From Priapulus caudatus (taxonomy: Eukaryota; Priapulida; Priapulimorpha; Priapulimorphida; Priapulidae): a DNA stretch of 51,156 nucleotides. The notes beneath the pieces were generated by a model. The model made no database searches, was not told where the DNA came from, and saw only the letters and a list, made by a program, of their open reading frames with translations. Location: assembly GCF_000485595.1 (NCBI RefSeq), contig NW_014577069.1, positions 353,529 to 404,684 on the forward strand, read 5' to 3'. This document shows, one piece after another, positions 40,610-51,156 of this stretch. The first letter of the stretch is position 1; every line of letters starts with the position of its first letter. A program made the position numbers and the translations under genes.

Positions 40610-40859
40610 TGTGCTGCTACCAGCGACAGGCTGCGCCCGTCTCCAAATATTTGAGACGGCGACGTTTCCGTCGGCAGGAAAGGCTATAAGCGCTAACATG
40701 TGTCGGCGGTAATGTGTAGGGTGCGCGGAATGAGTGCTGATGACCCCTCGCTACCTGCTTATTTTGTTTCTCCGAAGTTTGGAAAACTCGTGCGAACGCA
40801 TCCGGCCGACCCCGCTCACGTCCTCTCCCCGTGGCATCGGCTTCTCCCGCCCTCGCGCC

Positions 40860-41415
40860 CAGAGACATCTGCCTGCATTCACGGGGACTTAATTTTGCCT
40901 GTATGACGGCCACCGCTGCCTTCATGCCCGGGGACTCCTGTCTTCATGCCCAGGCCTTCTACCTGCATGTCCGGGGACGTTTGCCTGCATACCCGGGCAC
41001 TGCAGCCTGCATGACCGGGGACTTTTGCCTGCATACCCGGGCACTGCAGCCTGCATGACCGGGGACTTTTGCCTGCATACCCGGGCACTGCAGCCTGCAT
41101 GACCGGGGACTTTTGCTTGTATGATGGGCCACTGCTGTCTGCATGACCGGGCTCTGCTGCCTGCATGGCCGGGCCCTGCTGTCTGCATACTCGGGCTCTG
41201 CTGTCTGCACGGGCTCTGCTGCCTGCATGGTCGGCCACTGCTGCCTGCATACCCGGGCTCTGCTGCCTGCATTACTGCGCACTTCTGCCTGCATGCACGG
41301 CGACATTTGCCTGCATGCTCGGCAACATCTGACTACATCCCCATCCATTGCTGCCTGCATGCCCAGCCATTGCTGCGTGCGTTACCAGCCACTCCTGCTT
41401 CTAATGACCTCACAC
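40860..41415. repeat. 22-bp minisatellite
   Basis: The unit is CCTGCATGACCGGGGACTTTTG, with a CCCGGGCACTGCAG variant alternating. Exact 22-bp spacing is seen at 41050, 41072 and 41094. It degenerates toward 41415. Minus-strand frames of 116-133 codons stay open in all three phases because the unit lacks stops on that strand. Confidence 0.9.
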
Positions 41416-41599
41416 TTCTTTCTGTGCTCCCCGTCGCCCCGGCGCTTCCCCCATGCACGCCCTGTACACTTATTACGTCTACACGCCCCCAGCCACTTCT
41501 ACCTGGCACGTAGGCGGCACGCTCCCGCGCTCGCGCTTGCACTTTTTTAATCGCAGGGTCAGCTGACGAAATAAGTGCAGTGTAGCGCGGCTAAGACCC

Positions 41600-42632
41600 A
41601 GTGGCGCACGCACAATCGCCGTGTGAGACTTGACACTGTGATTTGACACGGAGCGCTGCGAGTGCGAGCAGCTGCTTTATTCTGACGGCGTTTCGCCGCC
41701 GCCGAGATATACATCTCTAACGTACGTTTTTATCTGACGTACGAATCGCGCCGTTTAGTTCGCACGAGCGACGAATATTGAATGTGATGTGTAAATGTAT
41801 GTACACATATTATATGTATATATACGTGTAGAGTACGATTTCAACGGATGGTGCCAATTTAATGTGGATCGTGCGTTTTACCCGAGAAACGGATCGAGCG
41901 TTTTACCCGAGAAACGGATCGAGCGGTTTCTTTTCGTGATCACGAGAAACGAACGTAGAACAACGTAGAAACTTTGCGGTTTTGCCTGATATCTGTCGTC
42001 GTGCGTTTAACCTCGGGCACGAAGCGAGTTCTTTATTGCGTGAGATGCACTGAACACGTACCTGGACCGTTGATTGTTGTTGATTGTTTGGACGCCCTTC
42101 GCAGTGTGAAACAACCCTGCATTGCGCGCGGTGCGTGCGACCATATGTGCTCTTACAGTAGCTATTTGCGTTCTGTGGCAGACGACAGGGGGTCGGTCGC
42201 TATCGCTACGCCGGCCGTGGCGAGTGTTATTTTTCACCTCGACGTCGGAGAACGCGTACCACGCATCCCCTCGCGCGGGGAATCAGGAAGCCAGGCGAGG
42301 GATGTAAGTTGATCTCCGGCGTGCAGCAGCAGCGGGAGATTTGGCGAGAGTAAGCGAGAGGAGGACGAGTGTGCGTTTCCCGATCCTATTTGAGACTACT
42401 ACCGTGTGCAGCGGTGGGGGAGATTTGGCGAGAGTAAGCGAAAGGGAAGGAGAACGAGTGTGAATTTCGCGATCGTGTTTGAGACTACTGCCGTGTGCAG
42501 CGGCGGGGGATTCGGCAAAAGTAAGCGAGAGCGGGGACGAGTGTGAAATTCCGTTTCCTGTTTCGACACCTGCTGTGGACGCTTCCCGGAGGAATATCGT
42601 TGTACAGCAGCTTGGCATGAGCATCAGCCATC
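41600..42632 (+). promoter_or_regulatory. CpG-rich stretch before the acidic candidate exon; possible promoter and 5' UTR
   Basis: CG dinucleotides are dense from about 41640 to 42630. The stretch contains a 24-bp direct repeat (GTTTTACCCGAGAAACGGAT, 41877-41925) and a good donor-like site at 42305 (GAT then GTAAGT). It also contains a three-unit tandem repeat at 42319-42580 with units of about 85-89 bp (GAGATTTGGCGAGAGTAAGC). No TATA box is called. Confidence 0.3.
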
Positions 42633-42803
42633 ATGCTGGCCCCGATGGCAGAGGAAGAGGAGGACCTCTGCGTACAACTTGAGGATGCCTTTAGTGAGGA
42701 TGAGGACGACGAGGAGGAGGAGGTTGTGGTAGGAGCGAGCTATGTAAGACTCGACGAGGAGGTGCGCTGCGACGCGGACAGTCACCTGTGGCGTCCTCTC
42801 ATG
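42633..42803 (+). CDS. Candidate first coding exon, acidic N-terminus (unidentified)
   Basis: The first ATG after an in-frame stop at 42618 is at 42633; a second at 42645 has a better context (GCCCCGATGG). The 57 codons begin MLAPMAEEEEDLCVQLED, contain a run of Glu/Asp (about residues 21-30), and end SHLWRPLM before GTAATC. They end at phase 0, the same phase as RhoGEF exon e. It could therefore be an alternative first exon for a shorter product of that gene, or the start of an unrelated gene. No family is recognised. Confidence 0.35.
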
Positions 42804-43046
42804 GTAATCAGACTAATCATATCTATTCTCCCAATCTGATATCTACGGTTGGAGTTGGGATTTTGGTATTCACTGGCTGGCTGGGTCAGTCCTTCGTCGA
42901 TAGGTTGTTACGAACATATTGATAGGTATGAAATACGGGTCCAGGGCCTTTAGCCAAGACGTGACGGACGCCGAGTGAAATTGCTATTCTGTTTGTTCAC
43001 AAGATTATATCTCGGTTCTAACTCTGACATTCACATATTCTTACAG

Positions 43047-43121
43047 ACAGCGCACGGCATTTTTCTGTTCGGTCGGCAGATATTTCGGCTGCCTCTCGTG
43101 TCGCAGCGAAATGAGTTATTT
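43047..43121 (+). CDS. Candidate second coding exon (25 codons, unidentified)
   Basis: A good acceptor (CACATATTCTTACAG) and donor (GAGTTATTT then GTAAGC) bound 75 bp that are open at phase 0 and encode TAHGIFLFGRQIFRLPLVSQ and on. Joined to 42633-42803 through a 243-bp intron it keeps the frame. It shows no similarity I recognise to the expected next part of the RhoGEF. The call rests on splice sites only. Confidence 0.25.
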
Positions 43122-44884
43122 GTAAGCCGCCACGTCGTTTTCAATTACTGTGTGCTTTCTGCGTAGCGCAGTGATTTCAGCTGTCACGCACGCACACGTA
43201 TGCACACACACACGGACGGACGCACCCGCTTGCTCGCGCACACACGGGCTGCGGTGCCGTACTGCTGTGTTGTACTACCGCTTTGTTATGTCGTCTGCCT
43301 TGTTCTCTGTTCTCTTGGTGACCTCGCATCAGTAGTAAAAGTTTGCACACATACCCAGTTGAAGTACGTGCTTGACCAGTACGCGTCTTTCACGTGGCAA
43401 AAATAACCCTCACACACAGTTCCCAGCCTGTCACTAGTAGTTAACACATAGTCAACCGGGCCGCTTCTGCGGAAAAAAACTTAGATGTTTCTACTAGCAT
43501 CTTGCGCAAGCAAACACTGTGATCACTGTTTGTATGTAAGATCTGTCTGGTGCTAGAGTTTTTACAATTAGGATTATAGTATAACTAATAATATAATTAG
43601 TATTTGCATTTCATAGAAATTGATTGTGAAACGTTTGACGCGTCTATTTAGAAATTGCGGATCAACAATCGCCTATCATATGACTATATCAGTGGTATTA
43701 AGGACGAGTGCACGCAATCACTCTAGTCGCAAATATCAAGCAGCCCTCATTCATTCATTCATTCTTCGTTCGTTCCTTTCAAATTTAGTGCGCTATAAGA
43801 CGATATAATTACTCTCGTGTCATTTTATATTGCTAAACATTTAATTACTATCAATTATTCTGAAGGCCAATTCCTTTAAGATTCTTCTGCGTAGGATTAT
43901 ACAGTCAACCTAGTTGAGTGTTGATGATTCTGACTTTGGAACTAGATTGCCAGTAATATCTAAATGACGTATGCGCTGTCGTAATAGAATACAAGGTTAA
44001 GAACCAGCTCGACGCGCGCTGCAAGATATATCGCCGTTCCATATATTTCACACAAGACCTCTCTTAACAATGGTTCGTGCAGATTGTTTGTTATTGGTAA
44101 ATATTAGCCTATCCTTGGTTGCAATTTTTATATAGGCGCACGTGTCGCGAAAAATAGCGAAAAGGACACAGAGAGGGATCTTGGGCGGGAGAAATGATGG
44201 GCGGGAGAAGTTAGAAGAAGCGACGAGAATGCGATTGGAGAAGAGGAAATGTGAATAGAGTGGGTGTGGGTAAGATAGAGTACGCAAAGGATGTAGCAGT
44301 TGTCCGAGGGCAGATATAGCCCGTACAGCTGTTATTTATTGGTTGTTCGCGTTGACCAAATATTAGCATATCTTGACCAACGGTGTAGGTTACTGACCGT
44401 TGTTTGTAGACACTATTGTGTGCTGTATTCCAACGCATTCTTCTCAATGCTGTTTCTCAGGAAATAGCCAGTGGAAACACAGGATGTGGTGCCTTACCGC
44501 ACACAATCCGTGTATTTGCCAAGGGATAACAAATAGTTTTGAATGACGAAAAATACGCCTTTAGGCGAAATCTCGCGACGGGGTTAAAAGTTCGCATTTT
44601 TAAATGGTAGAACTACCTATATGGGTATTAATGTCGACACTGAACATTAATGTCTAAGCACAACCTGCCGTGTGTTAAAAAGTGTGCTAAAGCACAGTGA
44701 TCATGTCACAGATAGCGCAGTTATGTATTGTTGTTCATCTAAATCTAAACTACATCTTACTTGTCTTCCAACGATTTCCTGATTTACTAGACCCTGTGCA
44801 GCGCGTTATAGGCTTAGTAGTTTTAGAAAGATACAAAATGGAGCAGAGATGTCCCTATCCATCGTCCCTCTCCGGTAAAGTTTG
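43122..44884. other. Unique sequence, no gene confirmed
   Basis: A CACACG/CGCACA patch lies at 43190-43240. A frame at 44697-44885 runs into a GTAAAG donor-like site and has an acceptor-like CAG at 44800-44802, but its short product resembles nothing known. Confidence 0.35.
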
Positions 44885-44887
44885 ATA

Positions 44888-44903
44888 TAAATAAATAAAT
44901 AAA

Positions 44904-44934
<31 letters not shown>

Positions 44935-44940
44935 GTATGT
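44888..44940. repeat. (ATAA)n(TA)n microsatellite
   Basis: ATAAATAAATAAATA passes into a TA run. Confidence 0.9.
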
Positions 44941-44967
44941 ATATAAGCCTATACATATGTATATGTA

Positions 44968-45368
44968 CAGGGGTAGAAATTCACTCTTGAACAAGGGATC
45001 GAGTCCAACGGACGCAGCAAAATGAGGGAGACCGCAGTCTGAGGTTCAAAATTAAAGCAATAACGCATGTGCTTATTTTTAAGATTCATGCAGTTGCACG
45101 TCTGCCAAATTTTCTTTGGACATTAGCTTGAAAAATACAGTAATTCAGCCAGGCCGTGCTCCGGAACGAACTAGTTAGTATGTCAGAATTTTCAGGGAGT
45201 CACACGGACTCCTGCATATGTCAAATCAGGGAGTCCGCTCTGGAATGAACTAGTTAGTATAGCAGAATTTTCAGGGAGTCACACGGACTCCTGCATATGT
45301 CAAATCAGGGAGTCCGACAGTAAATCAGGGAGTATTTGACTCCGGACTCCCGTTAATTTCGCACCCTG
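44968..45368. mobile_element. Non-autonomous TIR transposon, copy 2 (401 bp, 6-bp TSD)
   Basis: This is the same family as 13216-13590. It starts CAGGGGTAGAAATTCAC and ends GTTAATTTCGCACCCTG, flanked by TATGTA on both sides (44962-44967 and 45369-45374). Shared internal sequence includes CCAAATTTTCTTTGGACATT and GAACTAGTTAGTAT. This copy carries an internal tandem duplication of about 78 bp (GAACTAGTTAGTAT starts near 45170 and 45248). Confidence 0.85.
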
Positions 45369-45494
45369 TATGTATATAATTAGATGTCATAAAGGAGATA
45401 TTAAGTATTATAAGGAGATAAGGAATCAATGAGACGCCAATATTACCACAGGTAAATAGACAACTGGTCAGTTTTACTTTGTATGGCTTTACGG

Positions 45495-45497
<3 letters not shown>

Positions 45498-45527
<30 letters not shown>

Positions 45528-45533
45528 CGTGTG

Positions 45534-45573
<40 letters not shown>

Positions 45574-45585
45574 TGTGTGTGGGCC
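45498..45585. repeat. (TA)n(TG)n(TGCG)n compound tract
   Basis: A TA run passes into GT and then into about eleven CGTG repeats. Confidence 0.92.
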
Positions 45586-45589
45586 GAGG

Positions 45590-46286
45590 CGAGGGCATGC
45601 AGAGACGGCCACTCGTACACATTGTCATCTGCAGAGTTTTATGGACTTAACCGATCGCTTAGTGGGAATCAGGCTGCCGTGGCTCCCCTTCCCCCCCCCG
45701 CGCCGACCGACCACGCGGTGGTGCCGTAGCGCCTCAATTATCACCGCGTGTTCGCAGCTAATCCGGCGGGATCTAGCCTAGTGGGGTAAGAACAAGAGAC
45801 GCTCACAATGTCGTAGCGGCGGCAGCAGCGGCCGAGGCGAAGAAGCAACGAGGCGGCGGGCGGACACAGCGAGAGCGTATCGAATTTGCATAGGTGGCCG
45901 TTTTACACAAACACGTTTGTACGGCGTAGAATAACACGGGCGGCGTCGACGACGGTGAATCCTGCATCTTCGCGCGCAGCATGGCCTTAATACGCGGTAA
46001 TTTTTCACTGACCTCGCGCTCGCTGTCGGAACTGGAGAGTCGCGAGAGGACTGTGGGGGTGGGGGAGGAACCGAAAGTGGCGCGCGCGGGTTTTTTCTTC
46101 TCTCTCTCTTCTCTCTCTCTTCTTGGTTAGAAATTGAGTTTGCAGGCGAAGCTGATGAAGTTGGCCGGATAAACAAACAAAGGGAACGGCTAATTACGGT
46201 GCGAGTCAACACACGCGCACACAGGTACGACGCTCACGTGTACACACCACGTTATAAAGGTACGGCTCGATCTAAAGCCAAGCAAT
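45590..46286. other. Unique CG-rich sequence, no gene confirmed
   Basis: A 144-codon minus-strand frame (45778-46212) is rich in Arg, Pro and Ser and partly overlaps a TCTCTC tract. I see no family match. Confidence 0.35.
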
Positions 46287-46574
46287 CTCAACAGATGGGA
46301 TAAGCGGGCGGTGTATATGCATTCCCCAGATGGCCGTACTGGTCCAGTTATTGAAGCCAGTGTTATGCTGAACGTTGTCGGGGGGTTTCGGTAGCTAGTT
46401 CATTCCGTTTTTCCCCGCGTGAATATTAGCTCAACAGATGGGATAAGCGGGCGGTGTATATCATGCATCCCACAGATGGCCGTACTGGTCCAGTTATCGA
46501 AGCCAGTGTTATGCTGAACGTTGTCGGGGGGTTTCGGTATCTAGTTCATTCCGTTTTTCCCCGCGTGAATATTA
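46287..46574 (+). repeat. 143-bp tandem duplication
   Basis: Two nearly identical units start at 46287 and 46430 (CTCAACAGATGGGATAAGCG). Both end near CCCCGCGTGAATATTA. Unlike the other duplications, the copies differ by only a few bases. Confidence 0.92.
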
Positions 46575-47084
46575 AGCAGGTGATTGCGCTGATAATCTGC
46601 CCCCGTACAATGGCGGGTGGGGTTTCCTTCCGCCGAATTCTGCGCTTCTTGGCGTTTATGTTTCGATTTAATCCGACGCGGGCGGGTCTCCGGGGGAGGG
46701 GGGAGGTCAGACTGACGATGCCGTTCCAGAAACGCGTTGGGGAGGTGTGCATTATGAGCATGCAAAAGCTGCGCGCACAATGCAGATTATTCGTTTGCGT
46801 ACGCGCCGTAACTTAAATACATCCCAGTGTCCGTAGCGGTTCGTATTATTATATAGTTGGCTGGTTACGCGCGTCGCCAGGGCCTGTACGCACATGTTAT
46901 TTTTACACGCTCGAGAGTTCATATGCGTCTCTTAGTTATGATCCCTAGCGGTGGTAACAGGTAAGGCTTGTGCCACGGGACGAAAGTTGTTTAAATGTAA
47001 GTTTTAGCGTAATGTAGTGTAGTAACCTGAAGTGAACCTGAACTAGTGAAGGTGCAATAATTTGATATATAGAACGTATCTGAG
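46575..47084. other. Unique sequence, no gene confirmed
   Basis: Open frames on both strands at 46541-46816 show no recognised family. Confidence 0.35.
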
Positions 47085-47094
47085 ATGTTAACAT

Positions 47095-47144
47095 ACGCGC
47101 GAGAGCATGCGTGTGTGCGTGCGTACGTGCACGTGTGTATGCAG

Positions 47145-47193
<49 letters not shown>

Positions 47194-47262
47194 TGCGTGC
47201 GTGTGTGTGTGTCTGTGCGTGTATGCGCGTGCGTGTGTGTGCGTACGTGCATGCACGTCCGC
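47095..47262. repeat. GT/TGCG alternating tract
   Basis: CGTGCGTACGTGCACGTGTG passes into a long GT run, then CGTGCGTG repeats. Confidence 0.88.
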
Positions 47263-47265
47263 AAG

Positions 47266-48725
47266 AGCAGACGCTAGTGGAGACAGTCGGCTATCTGCCA
47301 TGGTAGTTGCACGACGTCGAGGCCGGCCTACTACTCTGTGCGGGTGGAGACGTAAGTTTGGGTGGCCAGCTGTTTGGGATGCTGTGTGGCTGGCTGTGTG
47401 GCGGCATGAGAGAGAGGGGTGCGGATGTCTGGCAAGGGATAGACTTCAGCCGTAGTTACTAGAGCCGGTGACTGCATGCGCGGGCGTGTGCGGGTGCAGG
47501 GTGGCCTATCCTCATTCTAATATTCGTATAGAGCGACTCCTGTTGCAAGCAGTTTTGTACGCCGTTGGCCCGGCAACGTTTCTCGCGCGCGGATTTTGGT
47601 CTTTGTGTTGCTGTTAATGTACAAAGGCGCCACTTTTGTATAGAAATGCTAAATCGCAGTCGCTAGTGTGCGCGCGCGTGTGTATCAAGTGTTCCCGGCG
47701 AGAAACCGGCTGTCACGTGATATATGGTGTCGCACACATTCAGGTTAGCGTTGGATTATATACACTGTCCGTCGAGTTTTGTTACTCGTTAGAATGAAAA
47801 GGTGAGCAAAATTCCACGTATACGGGTTGTTGTAATAAAGATCAAGGTGAATCGCTGTTAGATGTAAGCTTTCGGGCGGCTTCTGTTATGAAGATATCAC
47901 GCTGTCGTGAGTTGGCTGTTGACAGGCACAATCACCGTTTAACTATGTATGTGAGACTGTGTCGTACCGCCTCTATAGACGCGTAGCTATTCTCAGTGAT
48001 TTATGCTCTCAGTTTCTACCTACACGGCCTTCCTTAGCATTCCTTACCTGGCGCCTTCGCCATCTCGGCAAATCATCGCAGCTGCCCAGCACCGGCTGAT
48101 GACTAAGCGCATGCCAGTGCGTTTCATCCTGACCTTACTCATACGCGTTTCTTACGTTAATGTATATACACTTTAAATAACCTGCATCAGCAAGAATTCC
48201 GTCGCCCACTTAAAACCAAAATGCCGCAGTGGGCATTTTTTTTTTACAGATCGGGTTTGTAATAAAAACGGAATTGTGTACACGTCTACTACATAGGCGG
48301 TTTTGAAAGAATACATGTCACTCTTTTGTCACGTTTTGAGATAATATGCTGCAAGATGTTTATCTGTCCATGTTTTTATATCGAATTTTTTTTTTTATTG
48401 TGAAATTATTGTAGGAAGTGAACGCCTGTGAAAGGGTTTCGTAGTGTGCGATGAAGGCATTCGTGTAAATAGTCCCCGAGAGAGATTGATGAGTGTAGAT
48501 TATCCTCGAAGTCGACTGGTCCGAACAATCACCGAAGAATATGCTGACAGATTAATTTCTGGTAACATTGCATCCAGGATTAGCATGCGAATAGTCTCAT
48601 TTCATACGAGAAAGGGGTCTGTCTGTCGTGTAACTAGTTTGAAGACGCTCTTTCTATGATTTTTGAGACTAATCTGTTTTAATAGTGGGCTCGCGTGTGC
48701 GTGCGTTTTATGTAGATGAAAAAAG
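47266..48725. other. Unique sequence, no gene confirmed
   Basis: A frame at 48444-48659 looks protein-like for about 30 codons but has stops before any usable acceptor, so no exon is called. Small palindromes such as ATGCCGCAGTGGGCAT (48221-48236) are present. Confidence 0.35.
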
Positions 48726-48726
48726 T

Positions 48727-48808
48727 GAGAGAGAGAGAGAGAGTATATATATATGTGTGTGCGCGCGCGCGTGTGCGTGTGCGTGTGCGTGTGTGTGCGT
48801 GTGTGTCC
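48727..48808. repeat. (GA)n(TA)n(TG/CG)n compound tract
   Basis: Short GA and TA runs are followed by GTGTGCGCGCGCGCGTGTGC and GT-rich repeats. Confidence 0.88.
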
Positions 48809-49429
48809 CTGCACTCACGCTTCTCAGGTTGAGCCTAAGGCGAGATAGATATGACTGCTGAGAGGCACTGCCTGTGGCATACTTTCGCTTGTTTAAGCAA
48901 TGGATTACTGACAGACGTAACATTTAAACAAACACGCACGATAACGGTACAATGACGAATTTTAACGTACAACAGAAAGATCTGTTTGGCAATAAAAAGC
49001 AGTCAACGTGAAAAGCGAGTCCTGCTTAATTGATGCGATGAAAAAGAAAGAAGTCACTTTCCTCACAGCTAGACGAAGCGCAGTAGCCAACGAGTGTTGA
49101 GCAGTAAGTTATATATAAGTGTTGTCTGATGCGGTCATGCGCATATAATCCTTCATAGCATCTATCATAGCGAGTCTTCTTTGTGTAGCGATATGCTTTA
49201 CTGCATACTTGAATTCCACTTGACATGGGGCTAGATACAAAAGACACCTTGATGTTTTAAAAAATTGGGTTAGATATCAGGCGCATGTTCACGAGGTAAA
49301 CGCGACAGGAGGGTCTGTGCAATTTCCGATTATTTCCAAGGACGTATTTATGTAAGTAATTACGGAAGTAATACGTACGTACCAAGACGTATGTAAAGGG
49401 AATAAAACGTGACTCGATGAAGATATTTT

Positions 49430-49530
49430 CAAGAGCTAATAATACATTAATAATGTATTATTATTAATAATAATAAACGATAATGTATTATTATTAATAA
49501 TAATAAATAAGAATGTATTTATTAACTCCT
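49430..49530. repeat. AT-rich inverted and direct repeats
   Basis: AATACATTAATAATGTATTA forms a palindrome. ATAATGTATTATTATTAATA is then repeated in direct order about 35 bp apart. ACTCCTGATAT ends the cluster. Confidence 0.75.
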
Positions 49531-49712
49531 GATATTTCCAATGTGCAATCGCAACCGCATGGTGGGATACTAAGGATGCCGGTACCGAGTTAACTGATTG
49601 GACTTTTTGTTCGATATACGTACTCCTATTGATGTATCAGTGGGCGGTATGGGTTCTAGCAAAGAGCTGGCTGTTAACGCTCACCAAAGTCTTTAGAAAA
49701 CTCAAAAATAGC

Positions 49713-49811
49713 TATGCTTAGGTCGCTTCTTTTATCACTGAAATGTCTCCAAGTCAGAACCATGCTTAGGTCGCTTGTTTTATTACCGAAATACGTTTCC
49801 AAGTCGGAATC
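49713..49811 (+). repeat. 51-bp direct duplication
   Basis: ATGCTTAGGTCGCTT, TTTTAT, CGAAAT and CCAAGTC recur in order twice, with starts near 49714 and 49765. Confidence 0.75.
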
Positions 49812-50189
49812 GGTGCGAAGAATAGCGAAACTGGCACAAAAACAACAAGTTTCGAGCGCTCAGCATGAGTTTGGCGCCTGCTCTATTCTGGACAGCTTTT
49901 CTACTGTGTAGCTAAAACGCAGCTTACCACGCAGATTGGCTTGTCGAGTATCGAAAGGAAGGAGGGGAGTGCGTGTGCGAGGGGGAGGGGAGGGGGAGGT
50001 CAGCGTTGAGAGTAACCCGCTTGTGTAGAAGCGATGGGTAGGGACTCCACGAGAGCGCCCTGATGATTACCCCTCATTCTCCCGGGCTCTCGGGCTCTTG
50101 GGCTCTTAGGCGATGAAACACTTCAAACAAGGTCGTGTTATAATTACGGTCACTAAGTTTCGCTGGGACGCAGCCGTATGTTATACCTA

Positions 50190-50615
50190 GGAGTAGCGTG
50201 TGGAAGCGTCAGTGGTAATGTTGATAGTAACCAGACTGTCATGCTGGCAGTGCATGGCGGTGGTGTTTCACTAGTATCTATAGGTTCCGTGGTGAAGGTA
50301 AGGGTGGTGGTAACTCGGTACTCCAGTAACCAGATGGTCATGATGCATCGGGATGGTAGCAGGGATGGTCTCGACTTTAGTAACTAGAGGCTGATGATGA
50401 CAGCGGCGGTGGTGTTGATGATAGTAGCCAGACGCTGGTGATGGTAGCAGCGATGGTGTGGACGATAGTGACCCGACGCTGATGATGGCAGTAGCGGTGG
50501 TGTTGATGATAGTAGCCAGACGCTGAGGATGGAAGCAGCGGCGATGTTGATCATAGTAGCCAGACGCTGATGATGGCAGCAGCGGTGGTGTTGATGATAG
50601 TAAAGCACATACGCG
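50190..50615. repeat. 44-bp minisatellite
   Basis: The unit begins GACGCTGATGATGGCAGCAG and continues CGGTGGTGTTGATGATAG and TAGCCA. GACGCT starts at 50431, 50475, 50519 and 50563, an exact 44-bp period. Older, more diverged units extend left to about 50190. The 161-codon minus-strand frame is a repeat by-product. Confidence 0.9.
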
Positions 50616-50840
50616 GTACCAGCAATTGAGTGTCTGTATTAATAGCAACCAGGAAATCGATACGGTGGCTGCTGGTAGCGATGCCGATATTTGTAATAGT
50701 CGTGGCCGAATTTTAATCGCGGCGCTGGTGACGGTATTGACGATAGAATTTCTCACAATGGCCGACGACTGCAGGAAGCGCGCTTGAACTTAACCCACTT
50801 CAAAGATCAAACACTGCATGCGTGCTGGCCCCGTACCTCC

Positions 50841-51156
50841 CTTACCCCCCCCCCCATACCTGCCTCACCCCCATACCTGCCTCACGCCTATACCTGCCTA
50901 ACCCCCATACCTGCCTCACGCGCCTGCCCCATACCTGCCTCACCCCCATACCTGTCTCACCCCCATACCTGCCTCACGCCCATACCTTCCTCACGCCCAT
51001 ACCTGCCTAACCCCCATACCTGCCTCACGCCCCTGCCCCCCCATACGTGCCTCACCCCCATACCTGTCTCACCCCATACCTGTCTCACCCCCATACCTGC
51101 CTCACCCACATACCTGCCTCACCCCCATACCTGCCTCACCCCATATACCTGCCTCA
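50841..51156. repeat. 17-bp minisatellite reaching the window end
   Basis: The unit is ACCTGCCTCACCCCCAT with CACGCC and TAACCC variants. It runs to the last base, so the array is cut by the window edge. Confidence 0.92.

Noticed and set aside
48420-48660. Frame near 48444 that looks protein-like for about 30 codons
   Set aside because: All three phases after the acceptor-like site at about 48416 hit stops within a few codons.

Overview
The window looks like nuclear DNA from an invertebrate animal. It has one gene with clear GT-AG introns, long introns and flanks, abundant dinucleotide microsatellites, minisatellites and small inverted-repeat transposons, and no bacterial or phage gene structure. 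The phylum cannot be fixed from the sequence; a lophotrochozoan or an early-branching ecdysozoan would both fit. It is part of a scaffold: positions 19801-19824 are N.

Only one gene is recognised. Five plus-strand exons (30652-31789, 32078-32185, 32443-32557, 32829-32928, 37354-37446) join in frame into 518 codons. They encode the N-terminal part of a Dbl-family Rho guanine-nucleotide exchange factor of the Solo (ARHGEF40) / puratrophin-1 (PLEKHG4) group: the Solo-type N-terminal domain, a long low-complexity linker, and a Sec14/CRAL-TRIO-like domain that is still open at the last exon. The start codon and the spectrin-like, DH and PH parts were not found here. Two CpG-rich stretches (about 15.05-15.79 kb and 41.6-42.8 kb) end in good splice donors and could be promoters with first exons. 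The second carries a plausible start codon and an acidic N-terminus.

Layout: 0-13.1 kb is a large duplication. Block A-C (961-4974) is followed by a second A (4975-7595), a 4.2-kb unshared segment (7596-11831), then a second C (11832 to about 13090). The copies differ almost only by one-base indels, which suggests unpolished sequence or misassembly. 13.2-20.2 kb holds a 6-bp-TSD TIR element, a 571-bp tandem duplication, a CpG-rich stretch, microsatellites and a gap. 20-30 kb is gene-poor, with a 780-bp GA array and a 429-bp foldback element. 30.6-37.5 kb is the RhoGEF-like gene. 37.5-51.2 kb holds further microsatellites, a second foldback element with a different TIR element inserted at its edge, the acidic candidate exon, a second copy of the 6-bp-TSD element, and 22-, 44- and 17-bp minisatellites.

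I found no convincing new multi-gene system. The most distinctive material is the non-autonomous transposons, whose ends and target duplications can be read directly. All gene calls rest on reading exons by eye and on remembered family motifs; no search was run.
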